Source: Planctomycetota bacterium (GTDB taxonomy: Bacteria; Planctomycetota; OFTM77). From it: a DNA stretch of 64,000 bases. The position numbers and the translations under genes were made by a program. This document shows, in pieces, positions 36,617 to 45,684 of this stretch (positions are counted from its first letter, which is position 1; each line of letters opens with the position of its first letter). The stretch is taken from NCBI GenBank assembly GCA_029260795.1, contig JAJDCO010000097.1, positions 1-64,000 on the forward strand. Reading direction: 5' to 3'. The notes below the pieces were generated by a model. That model saw only the letters and a list, made by a program, of their open reading frames with translations. It had not been told where the DNA came from and ran no database searches.

Positions 36617-38413
36617 TCACAGCCAGGCCATCAGCAGCACGGCCGCCAGGGCAATCACGGCCAGCCAGCTCGCCAGATCGCGTCGGTGGCTCTCGTGCTC
36701 GGGTGCGGGACGAGGCGCCGCGGGACCGCCAGGCGCCACCTGCGACTCGCCCGCAGACTCAAAGTGGATGCCAACCGCGGGCGAGCCCGGCAGCGAGGTC
36801 ACTCGAAAGACTCCCGGCTGTGATGCCGCGGGCAAGGCCGGAGCCCGTGCCGGATGATCTCCCCAGTCGGGATCGAGGGGGATCGGATGCCCGAGGATTC
36901 CACTCGCTGGAAGCGGGCTCTGAGCGCTCGTCAACCATCGCAACGACTGGATGACGAAGAGCGGGAAGCTGGCGGAAGACCACCAAGTGGACGCGTCCGA
37001 GCGAAAAGAGACACTGACGACCCGGGCATCGCTGCGGTCTCGAACCACGGCGACCGCTTTCTCGGAGGCGGCGAGGAGAGGTGCTTCGCCTTCCTCGAGC
37101 AAGATCGACTCGCTGGGCGGGATGGCGACATCGTCGAAGGTCAGATGACGAACGATCGGATGCACCGGGTTTCGGACGACCAGAGTTCCGCTGGCGAGCT
37201 CTTGCGAGGTCGTCAGAGCTGGCGATCGTGCGCCGCTTGTCTGGAAGAGGAGGTAGCGTCCGGGAGGCAACGAGCGATCGAGGTCGAGGCCGACCGCAAT
37301 GACCGGGACCTTCGGCGAAGCACTTTCCGTCCACAGCTCGTCGGCGGCACCCAAGCGCTCGACGTCGAAGAGCTCTTCACCCAGCACATCCAGGAGGTCG
37401 CGCAGGCGCTCGTCCTCCGGCTCCCCGAGCCACACCCGAACCGGAATGCGGGCTCTCCCCGAGATGACGAAGTCGACCCGGTCGTCGAGGGCGAGGGCAT
37501 TCGAGCCACCCGCAGGCAGCGAGATCGAGATCACACGGTCGCCTGGAAACACGACCGGCTCTTCGACGGTGACTCGCCCCCCGTGGGGCAGGTCGACCGT
37601 CGAACTGCGAAGAAGCTCGCCATCGGCATGGATGCTGATCTCGACCGGCCGGATGCTCGCGTTCCCATTTGGGGTGTGATCGACGATCTCGAAGCGGAGG
37701 AGGTCAGGTCGCTCGGGGTCGCTCGGGAGCCAGACCGCGTTGGCGAGAGCCCAGTTCTCGATGGCGACGCCGACCGGATGGATGAACACGTCGCTCGGTG
37801 GCATGGCGGCGAGCTGGCGAGCTCGCGGCGAGGAGAAGTCGGAGACGAGAACAACGCGGCGTTGCGCAGCGGAAGGGGGACGCACCCTTTGGATGGCCTG
37901 GATCAGGTTCTCGGACCGAGGCCGCGTCCTCAGACTGCCGAGCCGTCGGAGGATCTCGCCAGGAGGCGTTCCGAGTGGCGCGATCACTTCGGTTTCTTCG
38001 GCGACGACGGCCAGGAGAAAGCGTTCGCGCGGCCCCCGGCGATCGAGGATCTCGCGAACCGCATCCCGAGCCCAGTCGAGTCGTTCGCGTCCGTCGCTCT
38101 CGCGCGTGCTCATGCTGGCGGACACATCGACCACGATCGCGTACTCGGTGGCTGCGGGACGAGACACGACGACGATCGGCTTCGCCAGAGCCAGCACGAT
38201 GGCGGTCAACGTGACGAGAGCCGCGAGATCGCGCAAGCGCTCGCGCCAGATCGATCCGGGTCGCGTTGCGCCAAGGCGCGCGAGTGCTCGCTCGAGCATC
38301 GGCAGGCTGGCCACGGGACGGCGACGGCGCTTGCGCCACCAGTGGCGCAGCAGCCAAAGGGCTACCAGCCCCAGGAGTCCGAAGAGCCAGCTCGGGCGTT
38401 CGAGTTCGATCAT
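36617..38413 (-). CDS. BatA-like protein with von Willebrand A domain
   Basis: A 598-residue membrane protein. The N-terminus (ERPSWLFGLLGLVALWLL) and a second helix at about 60-80 form a BatA-type anchor. Next is a vWA domain with the MIDAS motif VDVSASMS and the later VVLVSDFSS. A long beta-rich region and a C-terminal transmembrane helix (LASWLAVIALAAVLLMAWL) follow. Proteins of this kind work with DUF58 proteins and MoxR ATPases, but no MoxR gene is adjacent. The ATG at 38413 is preferred because the hydrophobic anchor begins at once; a GTG five codons upstream is possible. It follows the DUF58 gene by about 150 bases. Confidence 0.8.
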   Translation of the reverse strand: MIELERPSWLFGLLGLVALWLLRHWWRKRRRRPVASLPMLERALARLGATRPGSIWRERLRDLAALVTLTAIVLALAKPIVVVSRPAATEYAIVVDVSASMSTRESDGRERLDWARDAVREILDRRGPRERFLLAVVAEETEVIAPLGTPPGEILRRLGSLRTRPRSENLIQAIQRVRPPSAAQRRVVLVSDFSSPRARQLAAMPPSDVFIHPVGVAIENWALANAVWLPSDPERPDLLRFEIVDHTPNGNASIRPVEISIHADGELLRSSTVDLPHGGRVTVEEPVVFPGDRVISISLPAGGSNALALDDRVDFVISGRARIPVRVWLGEPEDERLRDLLDVLGEELFDVERLGAADELWTESASPKVPVIAVGLDLDRSLPPGRYLLFQTSGARSPALTTSQELASGTLVVRNPVHPIVRHLTFDDVAIPPSESILLEEGEAPLLAASEKAVAVVRDRSDARVVSVSFRSDASTWWSSASFPLFVIQSLRWLTSAQSPLPASGILGHPIPLDPDWGDHPARAPALPAASQPGVFRVTSLPGSPAVGIHFESAGESQVAPGGPAAPRPAPEHESHRRDLASWLAVIALAAVLLMAWL

Positions 38414-38570
38414 CCGGGGAGTCGTCACAGATAAGAGCTCGACCGATCGATGGCTCGTCCGGGAGCTCTGGGCCCGATCGGTGTGAGCATGCTACCAGCC
38501 CACTCGGATGGAGACCAACCGAACGCCCGGGGCAGGTCGTCGAGAGCCGTCTGCCGCTCGGTCGTCGAGC

Positions 38571-39464
38571 TCAGCGCAAGCTCTCGAGCGTTCGGAGAAG
38601 TGCGGGCGCGAAGGCGAGAGTCGTTTCCACGTGCACCCGCCGAGCACCGCGCCGGCGGCAGAGGATTTCGGCGCGGTGCGAGTGCTCGCTGAGCGTCTCC
38701 TCGAGGGCGAGGCGCAGCTCGGGTGTCACACGCACGACTCGATCACGACCCGTTTCGATGTCGCGGAGTCGGTGCCAGCCTTCGCCGGGCAGCTCGGTGT
38801 CGCTCGAGTCGATGACTTGAACGACCGAGAGGCGCGCCGCCCTCCGACCGATCCGCTTCAAAGCTTCATCGAGCTCTTCGAGATCGTAGAGATCGCTCAG
38901 GATCACGACGGCGTCGCGGGTCGCGAAGGCGGGCGGCAGCCCTTCGAGAGTCTTCCCGAGGTGTCCGACGCGTTCGGTCGCCGTCGAGAGGCGATCGAGC
39001 AGGACCGGGAGCTGCGCCTTGCCTCTGTGGAGGCGAGCGTTCTCCTCTCCCGAGCCCGGTGAGACGATCAGACGAACGCCTTCGAACAGATGGAGTCCCA
39101 GCTGGCAGAGTCCTCCTGCGAGGCGGCGCGCCATCCACCACTTGTGGCTCAGGTTCTCGACGCTCATCGACGGTGTCGCGTCGACGATCACATGCACCCG
39201 ATAGCGAGCTTCGGCCTCGAAGAGCTTGATCACCAGCTCACCCAGACGCCCGTAGACATGCCAATCGATGCGTCGAGGGTCATCTCCGGAGACGTAGTTC
39301 CGATAGTCGTGGAACAGCGTGCCCGAGAGACCTCGCCGCGGCACCTCACCGCCACCGGGGCGATCTCCCGCCAGCAGCCGACGCGCGAATCGCTCGAGTG
39401 CAGTCGTCGTGCGGTGAAACTCTGCGTCGAAGAGCGGCCGCTCTGCCGAGGCGCGCGCACTCAC
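38571..39464 (-). CDS. DUF58 domain protein
   Basis: A 297-residue soluble protein of the DUF58 family. RDYRNYVSGDDPRRIDWHVYGR-like wording (here FHDYRNYVSGDDPRRIDW) and the following KLFEAEARYRVHVIVDATPSMS, a degenerate vWA site, are its hallmarks. VVILSDLYDLEE near residue 190 is the second vWA strand. The GTG start at 39464 overlaps the stop of the upstream gene by GTGA, so the two are coupled. DUF58 proteins usually accompany MoxR ATPases and BatA-type proteins; here BatA-like is downstream and MoxR is missing. Confidence 0.88.
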   Translation of the reverse strand: MSARASAERPLFDAEFHRTTTALERFARRLLAGDRPGGGEVPRRGLSGTLFHDYRNYVSGDDPRRIDWHVYGRLGELVIKLFEAEARYRVHVIVDATPSMSVENLSHKWWMARRLAGGLCQLGLHLFEGVRLIVSPGSGEENARLHRGKAQLPVLLDRLSTATERVGHLGKTLEGLPPAFATRDAVVILSDLYDLEELDEALKRIGRRAARLSVVQVIDSSDTELPGEGWHRLRDIETGRDRVVRVTPELRLALEETLSEHSHRAEILCRRRGARRVHVETTLAFAPALLRTLESLR

Positions 39465-40345
39465 TTTCGAATCCGCTCGAAGTAGCGTCGAACGAGGCCT
39501 CTTCGATCGGGTGGCAGTGCCGTGCGGCGGACACGTTCGTGCGATTCGGCCAGCGGGTGCTCGGCTTCCTCCGGCACGCGCTCCCCCGGCGGGCGCTGCG
39601 AGGAGTCGGCGCGGGGCGCGACCTCGCGATCCTGGACCGCCACCTCTTTCTCGTGCTGCTCGCCCTCCTGCCGGAGGGGCGTCATGAACTTGGGGAGGCG
39701 ATTCGCGTCGTCGAGATCGATCGGGTCTGGTGGAATCGGTTCGGAATCGACACCGGTGGGCGGCCGATCTGGCATCGCGTCGGCAGGTTGGAGAGCCAGG
39801 GAGCCGCCTCCTCCTTGGGGGCGCGGGGAGCCCGTGGGCGGCGAAGTCTCTCTCGGCAAGGAGTTGTCGTTCGCCGGTGGCATCGACGAAGGTGGCATTC
39901 CCGGCAGTCCCAGCCACAAGCCTACCCAAAGCGTCCAGAGGGCGCAGAGCCGCGAGCGCCCGAACAGGGGGCGATGGAGCGCCGCGAGGCGATTCCGGGT
40001 ATCGGCGAACAGAGCGGCACCGAACGGTCGATCGAGTGCGACTGGTTCGAGCTCGGCGACCGTTTGAAGGCGATCTTCGAGATGACGACGCTGATCGATC
40101 TCTTGGGCGAGGCACGTTCGCTTCGACGCCGGTCGCGCGCGAGCGATCGTCAGCGCGACTGCCAGGCCGAGCGCGGCCAACAGGACCTCACCGCCCGGCG
40201 CATCGGGCGCGGCGCCTCGACATCCGTCGATCAGGCGGACGGCGATCGCCGCTGCGGCGGCGAGTCCGAAGCCTCGAGCCGAAGCGCGCAGACCGGTCTG
40301 CAGGGATCGCTGGCGACCGAGCCAGCTCTGGATCATGCGCGGCAT
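39461..40345 (-). CDS. Membrane protein of unknown function, first gene of BatA/DUF58 operon
   Basis: A 294-residue protein. Two hydrophobic segments near 25-65 and one near 135-155 are followed by a Pro/Gly-rich, low-complexity and strongly charged C-terminal half, ending in RRGLVRRYFERIRK. The terminal YFERI-type ending is reminiscent of membrane proteins placed before DUF58 genes in other operons, but I cannot name a family. Its stop overlaps the DUF58 start by four bases, which supports a joint function. The region upstream is shared with the divergent guaB promoter. Confidence 0.6.
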   Translation of the reverse strand: MPRMIQSWLGRQRSLQTGLRASARGFGLAAAAAIAVRLIDGCRGAAPDAPGGEVLLAALGLAVALTIARARPASKRTCLAQEIDQRRHLEDRLQTVAELEPVALDRPFGAALFADTRNRLAALHRPLFGRSRLCALWTLWVGLWLGLPGMPPSSMPPANDNSLPRETSPPTGSPRPQGGGGSLALQPADAMPDRPPTGVDSEPIPPDPIDLDDANRLPKFMTPLRQEGEQHEKEVAVQDREVAPRADSSQRPPGERVPEEAEHPLAESHERVRRTALPPDRRGLVRRYFERIRK

Positions 40346-40475
40346 GCATCCGTTCTAGTGAGGGGTGCCTCGAGAAGCAACGACCCAGTCCGCTGCCCTT
40401 GGTGCACGACCGGCATCCGGGCCAGCGTCCCAGCCGGCTCGGAGGTTTTGGCGAAGACGTGCGAGTCGCAGCTGC

Positions 40476-40504
40476 TTGCCGGTGGTCGAGACCATCGGTA
40501 TACT
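40476..40504 (+). promoter_or_regulatory. Candidate sigma-70 promoter of guaBA operon
   Basis: TTGCCG at 40476-40481 and TATACT at 40499-40504 are separated by exactly 17 bases. Transcription from about 40511 would give a leader of nearly 200 bases before guaB. Confidence 0.5.
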
Positions 40505-40541
40505 CCGTCTTTTGCAAGGTAGGGAGCCCGAAACCACCACC

Positions 40542-40700
40542 ATGGCCAGGGATGAGGCGCCCGAGTGGGGCGATCGAACGAGCGGGACGAAGACCCGCGC
40601 CGCCGAGCGAGAGCTACTCGAGGGCCGAGACTGTGTCTCGGCCCTTGTGCGTTTCAGGGCAAGTGGTGGGTGGCTCCGGATACCGGAAAGCGAGGAGTGA
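40542..40700 (+). CDS. Possible leader ORF upstream of guaB (52 codons)
   Basis: ATG at 40542 opens a 52-codon frame ending in PESEE and TGA at 40698-40700, six bases before the guaB ATG. The stop lies inside the guaB ribosome-binding region (GAGGAGTGAGG). No similarity is recognised. It could be a leader peptide coupling translation to guaB, or chance. The hairpin at 40621-40645 lies within it. Confidence 0.25.
   Translation: MARDEAPEWGDRTSGTKTRAAERELLEGRDCVSALVRFRASGGWLRIPESEE
40621..40645 (+). promoter_or_regulatory. Perfect hairpin in guaB leader
   Basis: AGGGCCGAGAC (40621-40631) and GTCTCGGCCCT (40635-40645) form an 11-bp stem with a 3-base loop, 61 bases before guaB. Only TTG and then TTT ten bases later follow, so it is a weak terminator at most; an attenuator-like role is possible. 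Confidence 0.45.
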
Positions 40701-40706
40701 GGCCGG

Positions 40707-42167
40707 ATGAACGACAAGATCGTCAGTGAAGGGATCACGTTTGATGATGTGCTGCTGCTGCCGTCCTACTCGGACGTGCTGCCACACGAGGTCGACCTGC
40801 GCTCGCGGTTCAGCCGCAATGTCACGCTGAACCTCCCGATCAGCTCGTCGGCGATGGATACCGTCACCGAGGCGCGTCTCGCGATCGCGCTTGCTCAGCA
40901 AGGCGGGATCGGCATCGTGCATCGAAACCTCACGATCGAGGAGCAAGTCCACGAGGTCGATGCCGTCAAGCGCTCGGCCAACGGGGTGATCCTGGATCCG
41001 GTGACTCTCGGCCCGAACGAGACGATCGCCACCGCCAAGGACATCATGCAGACGCATCGAATCTCCGGCCTCCCGATCGTGGAGAGCGACCGTCGCCTGG
41101 TGGGCATCCTCACCCGACGCGACCTGCGATTCCAAGAAGACCTCGACACCTCGATCTCCAGCGTGATGACGCGCGATCCGCTGATCACGGCTCCGGTGGG
41201 CACGACCCTCCAGGATGCGCGCGACATCCTGCACCGCAACAAGGTCGAGAAGCTGATCTTGGTCGACGAGGCAGGACGGCTCGGCGGCTTGATCACCATC
41301 AAGGACATCAACCTGCTCGAAGAGTTTCCGTCGGCCGTTCGCGATAGCTTCGGGCGCCTGTCGGTCGGTGCGGCGGTCGGCGTCAACGACCATGAGCGAG
41401 TCGGGGCCCTGATCGACGCGGGCGTCGACGTCTTGGTCGTCGACACGGCCCATGGCCACACGCGGAACGTGATGGAGACCGTGCGGCAGATCAAGAGCAG
41501 CCACGACATCGACGTGGTGGCGGGCAACGTCGCCACGGCCGAGGCCACGAAGGATCTTCTCGACAGCGGCGTCGACGCGGTCAAGGTCGGGATTGGTCCC
41601 GGCTCGATCTGTACCACCCGGGTCATCGCCGGAGTGGGTGTGCCGCAGCTCTCGGCCGTCTACGAGTGCTCGCGCGTCGCACGCGATGCCGGCGTGCCGA
41701 TCATCGCCGATGGCGGCATCCGCTACTCGGGCGACATCGCCAAGGCGATCGCCATGGGCGCCTCCACCGTCATGCTGGGTGGCCTGCTCGCCGGTCTCGA
41801 GGAGAGCCCGGGCGAGACCGTCCTGCATCAGGGCCGCACCTTCAAGACCTATCGCGGCATGGGGTCGTTGGGCGCCATGGTCGAGGGCTCGAAGAGCCGG
41901 TACCGCCAGGACCACGTACAGCATCGCGACAAGCTGGTTCCCGAAGGCGTCGAGGGCCGAGTGCCTTACAAGGGGCGGCTGGCAGACTTCGTCTACCAGC
42001 TCGCCGGGGGGCTCCGCTCGAGCATGGGCTACTGCGGGGCCCGCGACGTCTCGGAGCTGCAGAGCAAGTCGCGATTCATTCGGGTCTCGAGCGCCTCGCT
42101 GGTCGAGAACCATCCGCACGACATCCTGATCACCAAGGAATCGTCCAACTACCAGGTCGATCGCTAA
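40707..42167 (+). CDS. guaB: Inosine-5'-monophosphate dehydrogenase
   Basis: NAD-dependent oxidation of IMP to XMP, the first committed step to GMP. The 486-residue protein starts with [17 protein letters not shown], has the two CBS domains between about 95 and 205, VVDTAHGH, the catalytic loop [17 protein letters not shown] with the active Cys, [11 protein letters not shown], and the mobile-flap region [10 protein letters not shown]...[27 protein letters not shown] precedes the ATG. It is followed by guaA after 86 bases. Confidence 0.97.
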   Translation: MNDKIVSEGITFDDVLLLPSYSDVLPHEVDLRSRFSRNVTLNLPISSSAMDTVTEARLAIALAQQGGIGIVHRNLTIEEQVHEVDAVKRSANGVILDPVTLGPNETIATAKDIMQTHRISGLPIVESDRRLVGILTRRDLRFQEDLDTSISSVMTRDPLITAPVGTTLQDARDILHRNKVEKLILVDEAGRLGGLITIKDINLLEEFPSAVRDSFGRLSVGAAVGVNDHERVGALIDAGVDVLVVDTAHGHTRNVMETVRQIKSSHDIDVVAGNVATAEATKDLLDSGVDAVKVGIGPGSICTTRVIAGVGVPQLSAVYECSRVARDAGVPIIADGGIRYSGDIAKAIAMGASTVMLGGLLAGLEESPGETVLHQGRTFKTYRGMGSLGAMVEGSKSRYRQDHVQHRDKLVPEGVEGRVPYKGRLADFVYQLAGGLRSSMGYCGARDVSELQSKSRFIRVSSASLVENHPHDILITKESSNYQVDR

Positions 42168-42253
42168 GCGGGCGGTCGGTTTCGTTCGCGAGTCTTCCGC
42201 AGGGGATGGCTCTCGCAGCCACACCCTTCGGTGGGAGAGGGAGCTCATCACTG

Positions 42254-43804
42254 ATGCACGCCGGACATGAGCTGATCGGCATTCTCGATTTCGGGTCCCA
42301 GTATGGGCAGCTAATCGCACGTCGAGTACGTGAGGCCAACGTCTACTGTGAGGTACTGCCCTTTACGACCTCGGCGGCCGATCTTCGGAAGCGGACCGAG
42401 CTCAAGGGCCTGATCCTCTCCGGAGGACCCGCCAGTGTCACGGACAGCACGTCGCCCCAGTGCGATCCGGAGATCTTCTCGCTGGACGTGCCGCTGCTCG
42501 GCATCTGCTACGGCATGCAGATCATGACGCAGAGCCTCGGCGGCAAGGTCGAGCCCGGTCGATCCGGCGAGTATGGCCGAACTCCCATCGATCATTCGAG
42601 CAGCAGTGCTCTGCTCGAAGGCGTCCCTGCGTCCTCGGTCGTGTGGATGAGCCACGGCGATCACGTCGCACGACCGGCTGAGGGCTTCGAGACGGTCGCC
42701 ATTTCGTCGACCTGTGAGCAAGCCGCCATCGCCGACCCAGCGCGACATCTATATGGGCTGCAGTTCCATCCCGAGGTGACTCACACCGAGCACGGTCGCC
42801 GGATTCTCGAGAACTTCCTGCTCCGCATCTGCGGCTGTGCGGCCGATTGGCGCCTGGGCTCCTTCATCGAGGAGGAGGTCGGACGCATCCAGCAGCAGGT
42901 CGGGGACGCTCGGGTCGTCTGCGGCCTTTCGGGCGGCGTCGACTCAGCGGTCACCGCTGCCTTGGTCCATCGCGCCATCGGAGACCGGCTCACCTGCCTG
43001 TTCGTCGACAATGGTCTGATGCGCCATGGCGAGATCGAGGAGGTCGAGTCGACCTTCCGCGATCACTTCCATGTCGACCTACGGGTCCTGCGCTCGGCCG
43101 AGCGATTCGTCGAGAAGCTCGAAGGCGAGACCGATCCCGAGCGCAAGCGCAAGATCATCGGCCACGTCTTCATCGACGTCTTCAAAGAAGAGGCGGCCCG
43201 GATCGAGGACGCTCACTTCCTGGCTCAAGGAACGCTTTATCCGGACGTGATCGAGTCCCAGTCCGCCCACGGCGGTCCCTCGGTGACCATCAAGACGCAC
43301 CACAACGTCGGAGGGCTTCCGGCCGAGCTCGGGTTCGAGCTGGTCGAGCCCCTGCGAGATCTCTTCAAAGACGAGGTGCGGCGCCTCGGCCAAGAGCTGG
43401 GCCTGCCGGAAACGATGGTGCAACGCCAGCCGTTCCCCGGTCCCGGGCTCGCCATCCGGATCTTGGGCGAGGTCACTCCCGAGCGTTTGAGAGTGCTCCG
43501 CAACGCCGATCGCATCGTCCTGGACGAGATTCGGCGAGCGGGATGGTACGAGAGAGTCTGGCAGGCCTTCGCCGTGCTGCTGCCCGTGTCGACCGTCGGC
43601 GTGATGGGGGACGCGCGCACCTACGAGAATGCCTGCGTGCTGCGGGTCGTCGAGAGCCAGGACGGCATGACGGCCGATTGGGTCGATCTGCCCAAGGAGC
43701 TGCTCGCCCGCATCTCGAACCGCATCATCAACGAGGTCGACGGCATCAACCGCGTCGTCTATGACGTCAGCTCCAAGCCGCCTGCAACCATCGAGTGGGA
43801 GTGA
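42254..43804 (+). CDS. guaA: GMP synthase (glutamine-hydrolysing)
   Basis: Amination of XMP to GMP with ATP and glutamine. The 516-residue protein has an N-terminal class-I amidotransferase: [18 protein letters not shown], nucleophile Cys in LLGICYGMQ, His-Glu in [12 protein letters not shown]. The synthetase half has the pyrophosphate loop [17 protein letters not shown] and [11 protein letters not shown], and the C-terminal dimer domain with [15 protein letters not shown] and the terminal [10 protein letters not shown] ribosome site GGGAGAGGGAG lies about a dozen bases before the ATG. It acts directly after GuaB. Confidence 0.97.
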   Translation: MHAGHELIGILDFGSQYGQLIARRVREANVYCEVLPFTTSAADLRKRTELKGLILSGGPASVTDSTSPQCDPEIFSLDVPLLGICYGMQIMTQSLGGKVEPGRSGEYGRTPIDHSSSSALLEGVPASSVVWMSHGDHVARPAEGFETVAISSTCEQAAIADPARHLYGLQFHPEVTHTEHGRRILENFLLRICGCAADWRLGSFIEEEVGRIQQQVGDARVVCGLSGGVDSAVTAALVHRAIGDRLTCLFVDNGLMRHGEIEEVESTFRDHFHVDLRVLRSAERFVEKLEGETDPERKRKIIGHVFIDVFKEEAARIEDAHFLAQGTLYPDVIESQSAHGGPSVTIKTHHNVGGLPAELGFELVEPLRDLFKDEVRRLGQELGLPETMVQRQPFPGPGLAIRILGEVTPERLRVLRNADRIVLDEIRRAGWYERVWQAFAVLLPVSTVGVMGDARTYENACVLRVVESQDGMTADWVDLPKELLARISNRIINEVDGINRVVYDVSSKPPATIEWE

Positions 43805-43833
43805 GCCGACGTTCTGGACGTCGAGACACGGCA

Positions 43834-44550
43834 ATGAGAATCTTCGGAATCAGCGACCTTCATCTCAGCCTCGGCGTCGACAAGCCGATGGACGTCTTCG
43901 GCGGCCATTGGGAGAACCATCACCTCAAGATCGAGCAGGCCTGGCGCGAGCGAATCACATCGGAGGACATCGTCCTCTGTCCGGGTGACACCTCCTGGGG
44001 CATGCGCCCGACCGAAGCGGCGCTCGATCTCGCATGGCTCTCCGAGCTTCCCGGACAGAAGATCTTGGTCAAAGGAAACCATGACTTCTGGTGGCCGGGG
44101 ACTCGCAAGAAGCTCCGAGAGCTGCTCCCCGACTCGATCCACACCTTGAAGAAGAACGCTCTCGTGCTCGGTGGAGTGGGATTCATCGGTGTGCGTGGGA
44201 GCGACATTCGTCGCCCTCCGGACACGAGCGCCGAGGAGCATCGCGCCAGCATCGAGCGCGAGATCACCGAGTTCCGCACCTCGATTCTCGACCTGCGGCA
44301 GAATCACTCCGGCTACGAGCGCATCATCGCGCTCTTCCATTACCCGCCCTTCGAGATGGACGAATCGCCGTCGGTCTACTCCGGCATGGTCGAAGCCTCC
44401 GGTGCCGAGCTGTGCGTCTATGGGCACCTCCATACACCGGAATGGTGTGCTCGCGGATTCGAAGGCATGCACAATGGCGTGGAGTATCGGTTGTTGAGCT
44501 GCGACCATCTCGAGTTCGTGCCGGTGCTCCTGCGCGAGCTCGATTGCTGA
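43834..44550 (+). CDS. Metallophosphoesterase
   Basis: A 238-residue calcineurin-like phosphoesterase. The five motifs are present in order: SDLHLS (Asp and His), CPGDTSWG, GNHDFWW, ALFHYPP, and YGHLHTPEW. GNHDFWWPG and the DVFGGHWENH lead-in match a bacterial subfamily of small predicted phosphohydrolases. Substrate unknown. It begins 29 bases after guaA and is followed 18 bases later by a gene of unknown function; these look like one operon. Confidence 0.88.
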   Translation: MRIFGISDLHLSLGVDKPMDVFGGHWENHHLKIEQAWRERITSEDIVLCPGDTSWGMRPTEAALDLAWLSELPGQKILVKGNHDFWWPGTRKKLRELLPDSIHTLKKNALVLGGVGFIGVRGSDIRRPPDTSAEEHRASIEREITEFRTSILDLRQNHSGYERIIALFHYPPFEMDESPSVYSGMVEASGAELCVYGHLHTPEWCARGFEGMHNGVEYRLLSCDHLEFVPVLLRELDC

Positions 44551-44568
44551 GACGAGGAGACCTCGGGG

Positions 44569-45555
44569 ATGTTCAAGAAGCTGTTCGGTCGCGGCGAGTC
44601 CAAGGACCCGGAGCAGATCGCACGAGAGCAGGAATGGCGTCGGACGGCACCCTTCGACGCGGACGGCGAGGGCTGGGTCGTCACGGGAGCCTACGCGGAG
44701 AGCGCTTTTCCAGGAGGCGTCTTTCCGGATGCTGCTCGGCGCGTGCTCGTCGAGCGAGGGCGAGCCAATGGCTTCGAGGCCATCCTCATGCGGGTTTGGA
44801 TCCCGACCGTCTCCCGAAAGAAGTCGAAGAAGCAGCAGGCCGCCGCCCAGGACAGCATCCTCGAGGCCGTGTTTGGGCTGAATGGCTGGGTGGCGTTCGC
44901 GGGTCGAGAGGCCGGCGTGTTGCGGGGCAAGGAAGTGCTCGGCAAGGTCTCTGCGTACGAGGAGCGCGACCAGATCATCGAGGGCGAGGCGCCGGCCGAG
45001 GGTGGCGGAGTCGACCTCGGAGGGCGCCACGATCGCGTCGATCGGCTGTTCCTGTTCCCGATCGTGATTCCCGGAGAAGAGGAGACCGAGCTCACGCCGC
45101 GTGCTCGCGACTTCAACATTCAACGCGGAGAGCAGTACGAGGCGGAGCTCGACCAGGAGCCGCACTCCGTCCAGAGCAAGGATGACATTGCCTCCGCCAA
45201 CGAAGACTGGCTCCAGCGCTTCGAGGCGATGCTGGATCAACGCCGCGTCAGCGAAGCCGAGCGAAAGCGCGTGCTCTGGTACCTCCGGGAGATCGATGAG
45301 CGCGAGCTGCGAAAGAACGAGCGCGGCAGCTTCGAGCGGCTCGGAGTCGGTGCCGTCGTCGATGGCTACCTGGCCGGCGAGTTCAAGCCCCACCAATGCC
45401 GATCGCGTCGCGACATGCAGTCCGCGATCGATGCGCTGGCTCGCCTCTACAAGTTCATCGCCGAGTCGACGGAGGGCGCGACCTCGGAGCGCGCGGCCAG
45501 TGTCGTGCGAGGTCTGACCAAGGCTCAGCGCCGACTCATCGCCGGCCTTCGTTGA
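44569..45555 (+). CDS. Protein of unknown function downstream of guaBA-phosphoesterase
   Basis: A 328-residue soluble protein with no recognised family. It begins MFKKLFGRG, then a region with alternating beta and helix up to about 180 (EAILMRVWIPTV, then NGWVAFAGRE, then RLFLFPIVIPGEE). The C-terminal half is helical and highly charged (DWLQRFEAMLDQRRVSEAERKRVLWYLREIDEREL), ending in a possible helical bundle. No signal peptide or membrane helix. Third-position GC bias and the ribosome site GACGAGGAG support it as real. Its place beside the phosphoesterase is the only functional clue. Confidence 0.6.
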   Translation: MFKKLFGRGESKDPEQIAREQEWRRTAPFDADGEGWVVTGAYAESAFPGGVFPDAARRVLVERGRANGFEAILMRVWIPTVSRKKSKKQQAAAQDSILEAVFGLNGWVAFAGREAGVLRGKEVLGKVSAYEERDQIIEGEAPAEGGGVDLGGRHDRVDRLFLFPIVIPGEEETELTPRARDFNIQRGEQYEAELDQEPHSVQSKDDIASANEDWLQRFEAMLDQRRVSEAERKRVLWYLREIDERELRKNERGSFERLGVGAVVDGYLAGEFKPHQCRSRRDMQSAIDALARLYKFIAESTEGATSERAASVVRGLTKAQRRLIAGLR

Positions 45556-45684
45556 GGATCGTTGCCGGCGAGCTTCGAGTGGCTCAGAAGCAGAGGACTC
45601 GACTTGATTTCGGAGTGCAATACACCTAGTTTCGCGCCAGCCCGGCTGGACGGTTTTGATCGACACCCGTATGCGAGGAGGCAG

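Larger units (their letters stand above)
40346..40706. other. Divergent intergenic region with guaB promoter and leader
   Basis: About 360 bases between the unknown membrane protein and guaB. It contains a strong guaB promoter candidate (40476-40504), a small in-frame leader ORF (40542-40700) and an 11-bp perfect hairpin (40621-40645). The promoter of the minus-strand operon is not obvious. Confidence 0.45.
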
